Assembly: GCA_002309295.1 (NCBI GenBank)
Contig: DBXF01000065.1
Location: 1 to 45,486, forward strand
Direction of reading: 5' to 3'
From: Bacteroidales bacterium UBA1219
GTDB lineage: Bacteria; Bacteroidota; Bacteroidia; Bacteroidales; P3
Length of the DNA: 45,486 nt
Below the pieces are notes generated by a model. It was not told where the DNA came from. It searched no databases and saw only the letters and a program-made list of their open reading frames with translations. Each line of letters begins with the position of its first letter. Position 1 is the stretch's first letter. Shown piece by piece: positions 24,660 to 32,224 of this stretch. Position numbers and translations under genes: made by a program.

Positions 24660-25367
24660 GTGTTCCGTTTCAAAAAATTTGCCGTCAACGACGAGGGTGC
24701 CACAATGAAAGTGGGCACCGACGCCGTGCTGCTCGCCGCCCTTGCCGACAGCGACGGAGCCGCCTCTATCCTCGACATTGGCTCTGGTTGCGGCGTGGTG
24801 GCACTTATTATGGCACAACGCAACGCCACCGCCTTTATCCACGCCGTGGAACCCGACAAAAGCAGCGCACTATGCGCACTGCGGAATTTCGAGGCCTCGC
24901 CGTGGCACGACCGGCTTACGGTATTCGAAGCCACCGTACAGCATATCGCAAGCACCACACGGCACACCTACGACTGCATTGTGAGCAACCCGCCCTATTT
25001 CCGCCGCTCGCTGAAAAGTCCGTCGGAGAAACGCAATATGGCGCGCCACAGCGACTCCCTGCCTTTCGACGAGCTTGCCGCCGCCGTGGAGATTCTCCTC
25101 TCGCCAGAAGGCACTTTTACGGCCATACTGCCCTGTCCCGAGGCGGATGACTTTATAGCCACGGCAAAGGGACAAAATCTGTTTTGCCAGAAAGAGATAT
25201 TGGTTTTCAGCAAACCACAAGGCAAGCCACTGCGCAAAGTGTTTGTCTTGGGACGCAACACCACCGCCATGCCAGTCGTTTCGCAACTGGCTATCTACGA
25301 CAACAACGGCCAGTATTCGGAGCAATACCGCTCGCTTACAGCCGATTTGTACCTTTGGGAGAGTTGA
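24660..25367 (+). CDS. trmN6: tRNA1(Val) (adenine(37)-N6)-methyltransferase, TrmN6/YfiC-like
   Basis: I choose the GTG at 24660, giving 235 aa starting MFRFKKFAVND, the usual start of the family. The open frame continues upstream only through the repeat tract and the terminator. Motifs: ILDIGSGCGVVAL (SAM-binding motif I, about 38-50), VEPD (motif II) and the catalytic SNPPYF of N6-adenine methyltransferases (near residue 110). In E. coli this enzyme methylates A37 of tRNA1-Val. Its stop codon lies inside another repeat tract. Confidence 0.9.
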   Translation: MFRFKKFAVNDEGATMKVGTDAVLLAALADSDGAASILDIGSGCGVVALIMAQRNATAFIHAVEPDKSSALCALRNFEASPWHDRLTVFEATVQHIASTTRHTYDCIVSNPPYFRRSLKSPSEKRNMARHSDSLPFDELAAAVEILLSPEGTFTAILPCPEADDFIATAKGQNLFCQKEILVFSKPQGKPLRKVFVLGRNTTAMPVVSQLAIYDNNGQYSEQYRSLTADLYLWES

Positions 25368-25447
25368 AAGTTGAGAATTGAAAGTTGAAAGTTTGTTTTA
25401 GGTGAAGGCGTGAAGGCGTGAAGGTGTTAAGATGTGAAGGTGTCAAG
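25363..25447. repeat. Two adjacent short-unit repeat tracts after trmN6
   Basis: The first part repeats GTTGAAAGTTGA/ATTGAAAGTTGAAA (25363-25393). The second repeats GTGAAGGC/GTGAAGGT units (25401-25447). The trmN6 TGA stop (25365-25367) lies in the first unit. The remainder up to 25528 shows nothing further. Confidence 0.6.
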
Positions 25448-25528
25448 AATATAGGGGTGTACTACGCTCACTTCTGTCGCTATCGATTATTCTAAAATGC
25501 AGATTCCCTTGTTCATCAATTATTAATG

Positions 25529-26101
25529 CTATCTTTTTTTTCTGCTATACAATATTCTGCTTTCCATATCGATACACAAATATTGTTTGTTTTGACTTAG
25601 CCATTCCTCAAATTGTGATATTTCTCCCATTGAAAATGGTAGAGGACCAAAATAATCTCCGTCACCGTCATATTCGTGTTTAACCCCTGTTAATAGATTG
25701 AAATTTAGGAAAATACAATCAACATCCCTGCTGCTAGTATATCTGTCCCTATATAACTGATTTATCTTTATTAAAAGCTGAATCCTTTGTTCCATAACCT
25801 TTATTGCGAAGGCGTTGTTGCAATCACAGTTTTTCTTCCTCGCACTACTTAATTCGGAAAATTTAATTTTCAATTTATCTGTGTTGATGATTTTTATATC
25901 AGTTATACTGTCAAACAGGCCGCCAATATAGAGAGGTGGAGTCTCTGTCATTTTCCTGTTCAGGTTCTCGAAATTAAGAGATTGGATGCCGTTACTCATT
26001 ATCTCTTTCGTTGTCGGAATTCTGGCATTTTGTAAAAAAGACTGAGCCCAAACAAGATTTGTAACCACAACCAATGATAATAAAAAGATAGCATTTTTCA
26101 T
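25529..26101 (-). CDS. Exported protein of unknown function
   Basis: With Met at 26101 (MKNAIFLL) the product is 190 aa with a clear cleavable signal peptide ending near WAQS. An upstream in-frame ATG at 26113 would add four residues. The mature part is helical and charged, with a CDC pair (NCDCNNAF) mid-protein. I recognise no domain. It has its own promoter at 26191-26198 and so is separate from the upstream membrane protein gene. Confidence 0.72.
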   Translation of the reverse strand: MKNAIFLLSLVVVTNLVWAQSFLQNARIPTTKEIMSNGIQSLNFENLNRKMTETPPLYIGGLFDSITDIKIINTDKLKIKFSELSSARKKNCDCNNAFAIKVMEQRIQLLIKINQLYRDRYTSSRDVDCIFLNFNLLTGVKHEYDGDGDYFGPLPFSMGEISQFEEWLSQNKQYLCIDMESRILYSRKKR

Positions 26102-26190
26102 TGTTTTATACAATTATTTAATTATTTTCATAAGGCCTTAATTTCCAGCATTCAACTATAAATTATAAACAAACAATTGCTTTAGTCGTG

Positions 26191-26198
26191 CAAATATA
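26191..26198 (-). promoter_or_regulatory. -7 box of the 190-aa exported protein gene
   Basis: TATATTTG on the minus strand fits TAnnTTTG, about 90 nt upstream of the start codon. No well-spaced -33 TTTG is visible, so support is partial. Confidence 0.45.
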
Positions 26199-26242
26199 CA
26201 TAATTCACATTCCAAAATATCAACATTTAAAATTCTTGTTAC

Positions 26243-26740
26243 TCATCGTTTTAAGTCGGTATCTATTGCTACAGAATGCATTTTCCATCTGTTTTTCGAT
26301 AATACAAGTGCCAAAAACGTCACTACGGTGTAGATGACGGCGGGCATAAATAATTCAAAGATTACGAGATTGTTCACCTCAAACAATATTTCAAAGTAAG
26401 GAGTTCCTGCACCAAACATGGGGATAAACAAAATAGCAGACGCCAAACCGGTTTCCACTCCCACTGATATCAAAATAATAAATCCGAGCAAAATAAACGA
26501 CGACCACAACACCATCCATTTGTTTTCAACAATTTTATAGATAAGCCAAATGCCCAACCCAATAATCATCTGGCATATGATAGCCAGCAAATTAAGAAAT
26601 AAAACAACAATATAATTTACATCCAAATCAGGAATTAGATTTGCCCCCATGGCGAAATAAATCGCAAGTCCGACTATGTCGAGAACGAGATATACCAACA
26701 CAAAAGCCCAATAAAAGGGCAATGAAAATGGTTGCTTCAT
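26243..26740 (-). CDS. Four-helix integral membrane protein of unknown function
   Basis: The 165-aa protein has four long hydrophobic segments (about 9-32, 43-67, 75-100, 123-147) and short loops. There is no signature motif. It starts 12 nt after the end of the propeller gene on the same strand and should be co-transcribed with it. Confidence 0.75.
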   Translation of the reverse strand: MKQPFSLPFYWAFVLVYLVLDIVGLAIYFAMGANLIPDLDVNYIVVLFLNLLAIICQMIIGLGIWLIYKIVENKWMVLWSSFILLGFIILISVGVETGLASAILFIPMFGAGTPYFEILFEVNNLVIFELFMPAVIYTVVTFLALVLSKNRWKMHSVAIDTDLKR

Positions 26741-26752
26741 TGCATCGAAATA

Positions 26753-28222
26753 TTATTTCTTCCTGTCTTTCGACTGGGCTTTCTTGCCTTCGGGGGTGAG
26801 CTTAATGCTGCGGATGCCTTTCTTGGTGCGGATTACCACGTGGAAGGGCTTGGCAAGCACATCCTTGGGAATGATGATGCGTTTGCCTTTCTTATACTGG
26901 TCCACGGTGAGGACGCTCTCGCCGTTGTCGTCGAGGATTTCCACGTTGGCCACGGCGCTCTCGAACGACACACTGATGTAGCCCTCCTCGAGGTGCGGGA
27001 TGATGGAGACTTTCTCGGTGGAGGCGGTCTGCGGCATGGTTACCACGAAGTTTTTGCCCAGCTGGAACGACGACACGCTGCTGAACGAGTGTTCGGCGGG
27101 GGTGAACTCTTGGCCGTGGATGATGGGTTTCACCGAAATTGCTGTGCCGTTCTTCACGTCTATGCGGTAGTTGCCCTGCGCATCGGTTTTCACCTTTTGG
27201 TTGCCTGCCTGCACTGTTATGTCCTTCATTCCCTGTCCGAAGTCGTCGACCACACGTCCGGCGATGGTGAAGCCCGAAAAACAGGTGATTCCGTAGAAAT
27301 CGGTGCCGAACCATTTATTGTTATTGTCGTCGATGGTGATGTTCTGAATGACGTTGGAGGGCAGCGGGCTGTTCTTGGTGGTGTAGGTAACCCAGAATTT
27401 GCCGTCGAAAGCGGTGACGCCTTTGTCGGTGGTCATCCACAGCACACCGTTTTTGTCGAAAGCGAGGCTGTTCACCTGATTGCTGGGGATGCGGCTGTTG
27501 CTGGTGTTGTAAACCTCCCAGTTTTCGCCGTCGAAGGAGCAGAGGCCGTTGAGGGTGGCCATCCATTTCACGCCGTCCTTGTCGATGGCAATGCCGGGGA
27601 CGATATTGTCGGGCAGCGGACTGTTCTTGGGGGTGTAGTTCTTCCAATAGCCGTCCTTGTCGAGCACCGAGACACCGGCGTTGGTGCCTATCCATTTGTT
27701 GTTTTGGTCGTCGATGGTGATGCAGAGGATGAAATCGCTTACGAGGGTGCTGTTCTTGGTGGAGTAGAGGTCCCATTTCTTGTTGTCGTAACGCACAAGA
27801 CCTCCGAGGGTTACGCCAATCCATTTTACATCGTTCTCGTCGATGACTATGGTGCGGATGAATTTCATTTTCAGGCGGCGGGTCTCCGTCTCATGCTCTT
27901 TCCAGTGTGTGCCGTCGAACTCGATAACGCCGTGGTCGTCGGTGCCCACCCACAGAATACCTTTCTTGTCGATGGTGAGACAGTTGACGAACTGGCCTTT
28001 CAGCTTTTTGTTGAACATGGCGTAGTCGGTCCAGTTGTTGCCCGAAAACTTGTTCAACCCTTCGCTGGTGCCTATCCATTTGGCTCCTTTACGGTCGGTG
28101 GCGAGGGCAAGCACGGTGTTGCCGTTGATGTCGCTGTTCTGGGTGTTGTACACGTTCCACACCTGTGCGACAGATATCATTGACATACAAATTGTTACTG
28201 CGAAAAGTGCTATTTTTTTCAT
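26753..28222 (-). CDS. Exported seven-blade two-component-regulator-type propeller with carboxypeptidase-regulatory-like domain
   Basis: The 489-aa product has a signal peptide (ending SVAQ, near 20). Seven repeats of about 42 residues follow (about 21-320). Each carries a pattern like IAIDKDGVKWIGT..G and FDG..W..Y.T.NSPLPSN, enough for one closed seven-blade propeller. A beta-sandwich 'carboxypeptidase regulatory-like' segment (AGRVVDDFGQGMKDITV, about 325-395) and a second beta region complete the protein. No kinase or membrane domain is fused, unlike the hybrid sensors where this propeller is best known. The gene is 11 nt after the next upstream gene. Confidence 0.88.
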   Translation of the reverse strand: MKKIALFAVTICMSMISVAQVWNVYNTQNSDINGNTVLALATDRKGAKWIGTSEGLNKFSGNNWTDYAMFNKKLKGQFVNCLTIDKKGILWVGTDDHGVIEFDGTHWKEHETETRRLKMKFIRTIVIDENDVKWIGVTLGGLVRYDNKKWDLYSTKNSTLVSDFILCITIDDQNNKWIGTNAGVSVLDKDGYWKNYTPKNSPLPDNIVPGIAIDKDGVKWMATLNGLCSFDGENWEVYNTSNSRIPSNQVNSLAFDKNGVLWMTTDKGVTAFDGKFWVTYTTKNSPLPSNVIQNITIDDNNNKWFGTDFYGITCFSGFTIAGRVVDDFGQGMKDITVQAGNQKVKTDAQGNYRIDVKNGTAISVKPIIHGQEFTPAEHSFSSVSSFQLGKNFVVTMPQTASTEKVSIIPHLEEGYISVSFESAVANVEILDDNGESVLTVDQYKKGKRIIIPKDVLAKPFHVVIRTKKGIRSIKLTPEGKKAQSKDRKK

Positions 28223-28233
28223 CGGTAATGAAG

Positions 28234-29499
28234 TTATGTTTTATGTTTTTCTTTTTTTGCTGCGGGAAATAATATATTATTGAGTATCAAACGATAGCCG
28301 GGGGAGTTGGGATAGAGCGACAAATCGGTGGGCGGGTCGCCGACATAGTGTTGGTAGTCCTCGGGGTCGTGTCCGCCAAGGAAAGTCCAAGTGCCTTTGC
28401 CCATGGTGCCGTGCAGGTAACGCACCTCGTCGAGGGCTTTGTTTTCGGCAAGGATTATCACGTTGGATTTCACAAACTTGCGACGGAACGCCGTGGACTG
28501 TCCCATAAACCCTTTGATGATGCGCGAATGGTTCTGCGTGAGCATGGTGGGCACCCAGTCCCATTTGGCTGAGAACTCGAAAAGGGTGAAAAAGTCGTTC
28601 TGCTCCGACACCTTGCCACGACGCTGGTACTGACTAATGTCGATGTCGGAAATTTCGTATTCCACAGGGTCGGTGACGATATGGAAATCCTTGAAAGCGA
28701 AAGTCTTGGAGTAGTCGAGTCGCTGCTGTGCGTCGGGTTGCATGGGGTCGCCGTCGAACATCGTCTCGCAGATGTCCACCCCTTCGGCGGCAAGGGACAC
28801 ATCGTAACTATCGGGAGCCGAGCACATTGCGAAGAGGAAGCCGCCGCCCATCACAAAATCGCGTATCTTGTGCGCCACGGCCAGCTTCAGCTGCGACACT
28901 TTGGCAAAACCGAACTCGTTGGCGGTGGCAGTCTGGGCTTTCACGTCGTCGACATACCACTGTTTGGAGCGGTAGCTGGCCCAGAACTTGCCGAACTGTC
29001 CGGTGAAATCCTCGTGGTGCAGGTGCAGCCAGTCGTACATCGGCAGAACGCCGTTCATCACCTCGGCGTCGTAAACCACGTCGTAAGGGATTTCGGCGTA
29101 GGTGAGGGCGAGGGTGACGGCATCGTCCCACGGCAGTTTGTTTTTCGGCGAATAGACCGCAATCTTCGGGGCTTTCTGCAGCTTCACGGCGTCCATATTC
29201 ACGGCGAGGTCGGCAATGGAGGCAAGAATGTTGGTGGCCTGCCCTTCGGCTATGATTTCGCAGGTGACGCCGCGTAGACGGCACTCGCGTTCGATATTGT
29301 CGTAATGGCCGAGCAGGAAGGCACCGCCGCGGTAGTTGAGCAGCCACGTAACCTCCACATCGCGCTGCAGCGCATAATAGGCTATGCCATAGGCTTTTAG
29401 GTGGTTTTTCTGCACCTCGTCCATAGGTATAAGCATCTGCGTGGCGACGCATCGCACCGACAGACACACTAGGCATATTATGACGACAATTCTTCTCAT
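28234..29499 (-). CDS. Conserved exported Bacteroidota protein (often labelled 'asparagine synthetase B' in databases)
   Basis: The 421-aa product begins with an uncleaved or weakly cleaved signal (MRRIVVIICLVCLS). The body resembles proteins that I recall being annotated as asparagine synthetase B in Bacteroidota genomes, with C-terminal YPNSPGYRLILNNILFP. However, I see neither an N-terminal nucleophile Cys2 for a glutaminase domain nor an ATP-binding SGGxDS loop. Central parts (IRDFVMGGGFLFAMCSAP, TFLGGHDPEDYQH) fit a class-I glutamine-amidotransferase-like fold of the ThuA/DUF4159 type. I regard the enzymatic label as doubtful. It is first of a leftward three-gene operon. Confidence 0.72.
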   Translation of the reverse strand: MRRIVVIICLVCLSVRCVATQMLIPMDEVQKNHLKAYGIAYYALQRDVEVTWLLNYRGGAFLLGHYDNIERECRLRGVTCEIIAEGQATNILASIADLAVNMDAVKLQKAPKIAVYSPKNKLPWDDAVTLALTYAEIPYDVVYDAEVMNGVLPMYDWLHLHHEDFTGQFGKFWASYRSKQWYVDDVKAQTATANEFGFAKVSQLKLAVAHKIRDFVMGGGFLFAMCSAPDSYDVSLAAEGVDICETMFDGDPMQPDAQQRLDYSKTFAFKDFHIVTDPVEYEISDIDISQYQRRGKVSEQNDFFTLFEFSAKWDWVPTMLTQNHSRIIKGFMGQSTAFRRKFVKSNVIILAENKALDEVRYLHGTMGKGTWTFLGGHDPEDYQHYVGDPPTDLSLYPNSPGYRLILNNILFPAAKKEKHKT

Positions 29500-29562
29500 C
29501 GCACCTATAACGGAGAAACTCCCGTCATAGTACGTGACTGCGTTTTTTTAAATCGAAAGACG

Positions 29563-29607
29563 GTATTAGTGGTCAGGGGGCAGTATTCAGGGATCAGTAA
29601 TTAGTTT
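29563..29607. repeat. Degenerate repeat tract (CAGTATTCAG/TCAGTAATTAG type)
   Basis: TATTAGTGGTCAG, GCAGTATTCAGG and ATCAGTAATTAG follow each other at the left of the long gene-free stretch 29500-30402. The same units recur at 29900-29950. Confidence 0.55.
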
Positions 29608-29624
29608 TGAGTTTGCAGTTGGGA

Positions 29625-29643
29625 GTTGTAGGGACACACTGCG
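29625..29643. repeat. First, truncated copy of a REP-like element
   Basis: The 19-nt sequence GTTGTAGGGACACACTGCG is repeated exactly at 29951-29969. Here the second arm of the palindrome is missing: after TGC the sequence continues GGGGG. Confidence 0.55.
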
Positions 29644-29697
29644 GGGGTTCGAATCTGAATATCTGAGTATCCGAAAATCTGACAATCTTTTGCCAAA

Positions 29698-29775
29698 TTT
29701 TACGCTCAGTAGTAATTTTGAGCTAAAAAATTTTACGCTCAGTAGTAATTTTAAGAAAATAAATTTTACGCTCAG
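29698..29775. repeat. Tandem repeat with exact 33-nt period, three copies
   Basis: TTTTACGCTCAG starts at 29698, 29731 and 29764, each 33 nt apart. Copies 1 and 2 share TTTTACGCTCAGTAGTAATT and differ in the tail; copy 3 diverges after CTCAG. The unit ends contain AATTTT/AAAATT, so each copy has weak dyad symmetry. Confidence 0.8.
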
Positions 29776-29899
29776 AAAATAAAATTTGCATAATTCAATT
29801 ATTTTCAGTAATTTAGACGTTGCAAAATAAACATTCCAAGAGTATGTGAAAAATAGATTGCTATTATTCCCGTTTATCTTACCCCGCTTGTTTGATAAT

Positions 29900-29950
29900 G
29901 GGTAATTAGTATTCAGTATTCAGGGGTCAGTATTTAGTATTCAGTATTCA
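29900..29950. repeat. Degenerate repeat tract (AGTATTCAGTATTCAG type)
   Basis: TTAGTATTCAG, TATTCAGGGGTCAG and TATTTAGTATTCAGTATTCAG form a tract of units of about 7 nt directly before the intact REP-like palindrome. Confidence 0.6.
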
Positions 29951-29976
29951 GTTGTAGGGACACACTGCGTGTGTCC
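29951..29976. repeat. Intact REP-like palindrome
   Basis: GGACACAC (29958-29965), loop TGC and GTGTGTCC (29969-29976) form a perfect 8-bp hairpin, with GTAG/CTAC as possible outer pairs. The left arm and loop are a 19-nt exact repeat of 29625-29643. No T-run follows, so it is more like a REP element than a terminator. Confidence 0.6.
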
Positions 29977-30019
29977 GACACTACTACAGAACAGTTATTC
30001 TTTAGGGCAGACTTAGGGC

Positions 30020-30050
30020 TTGCCTGTTTCGCAAAAAAATCGTACCTTTG
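30020..30050 (+). promoter_or_regulatory. Promoter of the structured RNA and the downstream three-gene unit
   Basis: TTG (30020-30022), a 20-nt spacer and TACCTTTG (30043-30050) match the Bacteroidota consensus well. The next coding start is 350 nt downstream, so the transcript has a very long leader containing the structured element. Confidence 0.72.
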
Positions 30051-30143
30051 CAGAACTAATTAAACAAAAATAATTGACAGCAAAATAAAATACAAATAAC
30101 ACAATTATAAGCATTTAGAAAAAATATAAAACAATAACATACT

Positions 30144-30321
30144 GAGCTATACGCTCTTGTTCTCCTATCGGAAAAGCTGGTAACTTTCATGGAGTGGGAA
30201 TGAGACGCGGAGGGTTCACGCAATGGCGTGAATCATTTCGCAACTTATTTACTCCTAGGTATCACCAGCGCCTCCGATAGAAATAAGCAAAACTGACGGG
30301 ATGGTTCGCGTCTTTTCTTTT
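30144..30321 (+). ncRNA. Strongly structured RNA candidate of unknown family (rod-like, 6S-like or leader RNA)
   Basis: A small hairpin GAGC/GCTC (30144-30156) precedes five nested helices. They are CTATCGG/CCGATAG (30165-30171 with 30274-30280), GCTGGT/ACCAGC (30176-30181 with 30264-30269), GGAGT/ACTCC (30191-30195 with 30251-30255), AATGA/TCATT (30199-30203 with 30233-30237) and TTCACGC/GCGTGAA (30215-30221 with 30226-30232). A short GACG/CGTC stem followed by TTTTCTTTT (30295-30321) could end it. It lies about 95 nt past a good promoter. The region is richer in G+C than its surroundings and encodes no plausible protein. It may be a separate small RNA or a regulatory leader of the gene at 30403. 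Confidence 0.6.
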
Positions 30322-30402
30322 GCCATTTTTGAACATCGGCTAACGGCTCAATTAATGGAAATCAAAAACTAAGGACGGACTATATTACAAGAGAATAAAA
30401 CT

Positions 30403-31566
30403 ATGTTCCTCAGCAAATTATTCAAAAAGAAAGAGCCGGATAACACAATTGTGTTGTCAACCATGGATGACATGTTCCGTTGGCTGGACACAATGAAGGC
30501 TGAAATGGACCCCATCATCACCCCTGTACTACAATCGCAGTTGCAACTGCTGCAAACCATGCAAAATCCTATAGTACAAAGCATGTCCATCGACACTCTG
30601 ATGATGAGCTTGTACAAAACATTGCAAGTGGTTGACAACGAAGACATAAAAGTCAAGGTGCGAGATTGCTATACAGTTATGCTGCAAACACTTATGATGT
30701 TCAACGAAACTGTTTTCCGCTACCAGATAAGTAAAAACAAACAGCAATCAGACCAATTGCTTATTTCTGCCGGCGACAACCTTGCCGACTCTATCTCAAA
30801 CTTGGGTGCACTTATCTTTTCGATAAAAGGATTATTTATCATTAAGGCGAGAAATGTTTACAAAATGACGAAAGAGTGCAGCAATTTCTACAAATCGACA
30901 CGAGCCCGTGAGGTTTGCAAAAACAACATTGCTGAACTAAAGCAGGAATATCAACAAATGCTTGAGCACCTGTTTGAAATGCTAGAAAAATATGGAAGTC
31001 TTTTGGGAGAGTCCATTGTTTTGTACGGCATGTCTCACCGTTACTACAGCCAGCTGACAGCGGAATATAAGACTCGCAAATGCGAGCCATTGCTCAGTAA
31101 AATGAAAAAAGCCAACTTGGGCAAAACGGTTTCCATTGTTTCAAAAATCAAAGAGTCGGGAATCGGCTCTGTTTTAAGTTCTCTTTTCTCCAACACAACA
31201 ACGTCTGTTGAAAAAGACAATTTGGACGTTGACGAGGTAATAAAAATGTGGGGCAATTTGGATGAGTTGATTGATAAATCAAAAAATAAAATACAAGGAT
31301 TGCAAACCGAAATCGAAGGTATTAACTCGGAAATAAAACAGCAGAGCATTTTTGCTTTCGGCAAACGTAAAAAGTTGCGTCTTGAGATTGAACAAAAACA
31401 AAACGAAATCTCCACCGTAGAGCAACAGATAGCTTTGTACAACGACAACAAACGCTCCATCGAAGCTGTCTATCAAGAAGCAATTGACATTTTCAAAGAC
31501 ATAGAACAGTACGACAAAAAGTATCTACAGATTGTAAACCAATTTGCAATTTCCACAAGCATATAA
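30403..31566 (+). CDS. Long helical, coiled-coil-rich protein of unknown function
   Basis: The 387-aa protein has no signal peptide or membrane segment and is almost entirely helical in character. Heptad-like stretches lie at about 295-365 (LIDKSKNKIQGLQTEIEGIN and following), where it is likely a coiled coil. A basic start (FLSKLFKKKEPD) could touch the membrane. I recognise no family. It heads a unit with two DUF4230 membrane-anchored proteins (35 nt and 19 nt spacings) and follows the structured leader. Confidence 0.75.
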   Translation: MFLSKLFKKKEPDNTIVLSTMDDMFRWLDTMKAEMDPIITPVLQSQLQLLQTMQNPIVQSMSIDTLMMSLYKTLQVVDNEDIKVKVRDCYTVMLQTLMMFNETVFRYQISKNKQQSDQLLISAGDNLADSISNLGALIFSIKGLFIIKARNVYKMTKECSNFYKSTRAREVCKNNIAELKQEYQQMLEHLFEMLEKYGSLLGESIVLYGMSHRYYSQLTAEYKTRKCEPLLSKMKKANLGKTVSIVSKIKESGIGSVLSSLFSNTTTSVEKDNLDVDEVIKMWGNLDELIDKSKNKIQGLQTEIEGINSEIKQQSIFAFGKRKKLRLEIEQKQNEISTVEQQIALYNDNKRSIEAVYQEAIDIFKDIEQYDKKYLQIVNQFAISTSI

Positions 31567-31600
31567 TAATCCAAAAATAAGTAAACTAAAACAAAAAAAA

Positions 31601-32206
31601 ATGAAAGAAATAATTCTTATTGCAATATTGCTTGCAGGTATTGTGGCAATATTTCTGTTGGGTAAACCCAAAAAGAAAAAGGAAGAGGATATTCAACCAG
31701 TCACAAGACAAAAACTCACAACCAAGAATCAGTTGGATATTGTTGAAGCCACGGTAAAATCGCTAGTTATCTGCAAAGATGACGATGAAAAACAAGGTGG
31801 CGCTCTCATCGGTTGGATGTTCAAAGACCGTTATTACATTGAATCCATTGTAGCCACAATAAGGGCTTCGGTTGATATGGAAGACTTTACTGAAGATGAT
31901 ATCAAACAAAACAATTTAAATAAAACCATCACGATTAAAGTACCCTGTCCAACGTTGGGAGAAGCAAATTTTCCGCAAGAAAAAAACGAAATTATATGGA
32001 AAAAAGGCGGCAAATTCGAACCCGAAGAAGTAGAGGAACTTAGGAAACAGAAACAAAAGGAAATCAACCAAGACAAAAAAATCCGAGATATAGTTTTGAT
32101 GCAGGCTAAACAAAATGCGGAAAATTTCTTTAAGTCAAGACTCATTTATTTAGGATTTAATGATGCAAATATTAATTTCAAAAAGGGAGCAAAAACAGAA
32201 CAATAA
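31601..32206 (+). CDS. DUF4230-like membrane-anchored protein
   Basis: I use the ATG at 31601 (MKEIILIAIL). An upstream in-frame ATG inside the previous gene would bury the membrane segment behind 19 polar residues. The 201-aa product has one N-terminal helix (2-21), then a soluble domain. The IVATIRASVDMEDFTEDDI and TITIKVPCP segments and the AKQNAENFFKSRLIYLGF tail match the DUF4230 layout as I know it: a beta sheet region followed by a long helix and a short final strand. The family has no assigned activity. Confidence 0.72.
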   Translation: MKEIILIAILLAGIVAIFLLGKPKKKKEEDIQPVTRQKLTTKNQLDIVEATVKSLVICKDDDEKQGGALIGWMFKDRYYIESIVATIRASVDMEDFTEDDIKQNNLNKTITIKVPCPTLGEANFPQEKNEIIWKKGGKFEPEEVEELRKQKQKEINQDKKIRDIVLMQAKQNAENFFKSRLIYLGFNDANINFKKGAKTEQ

Positions 32207-32224
32207 CTTATAATATATACAATT

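Noticed and set aside
26732..28183. 483-codon plus-strand open frame
   Set aside because: It lies antisense to the propeller gene; its apparent periodicity simply mirrors the seven propeller repeats.
29643..29660. tRNA T-arm-like sequence GGGGGTTCGAATC in the gene-free stretch
   Set aside because: The bases after the loop (CTGAA) do not pair with the G-run, and no acceptor, D-arm or anticodon arm can be formed around it.
29698..29775. Possible CRISPR array
   Set aside because: The period is 33 nt in total with about 20 nt conserved, leaving spacers far too short. Only three copies are present, the third degenerate, and no cas genes are nearby.
30144..30321. Assignment of the structured RNA to tmRNA, RNase P or a known riboswitch
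   Set aside because: The hallmark conserved sequences of RNase P, tmRNA, SRP RNA, cobalamin, TPP, SAM and c-di-GMP RNAs are not seen, and a 6S identity rests only on shape, so no family name is given.
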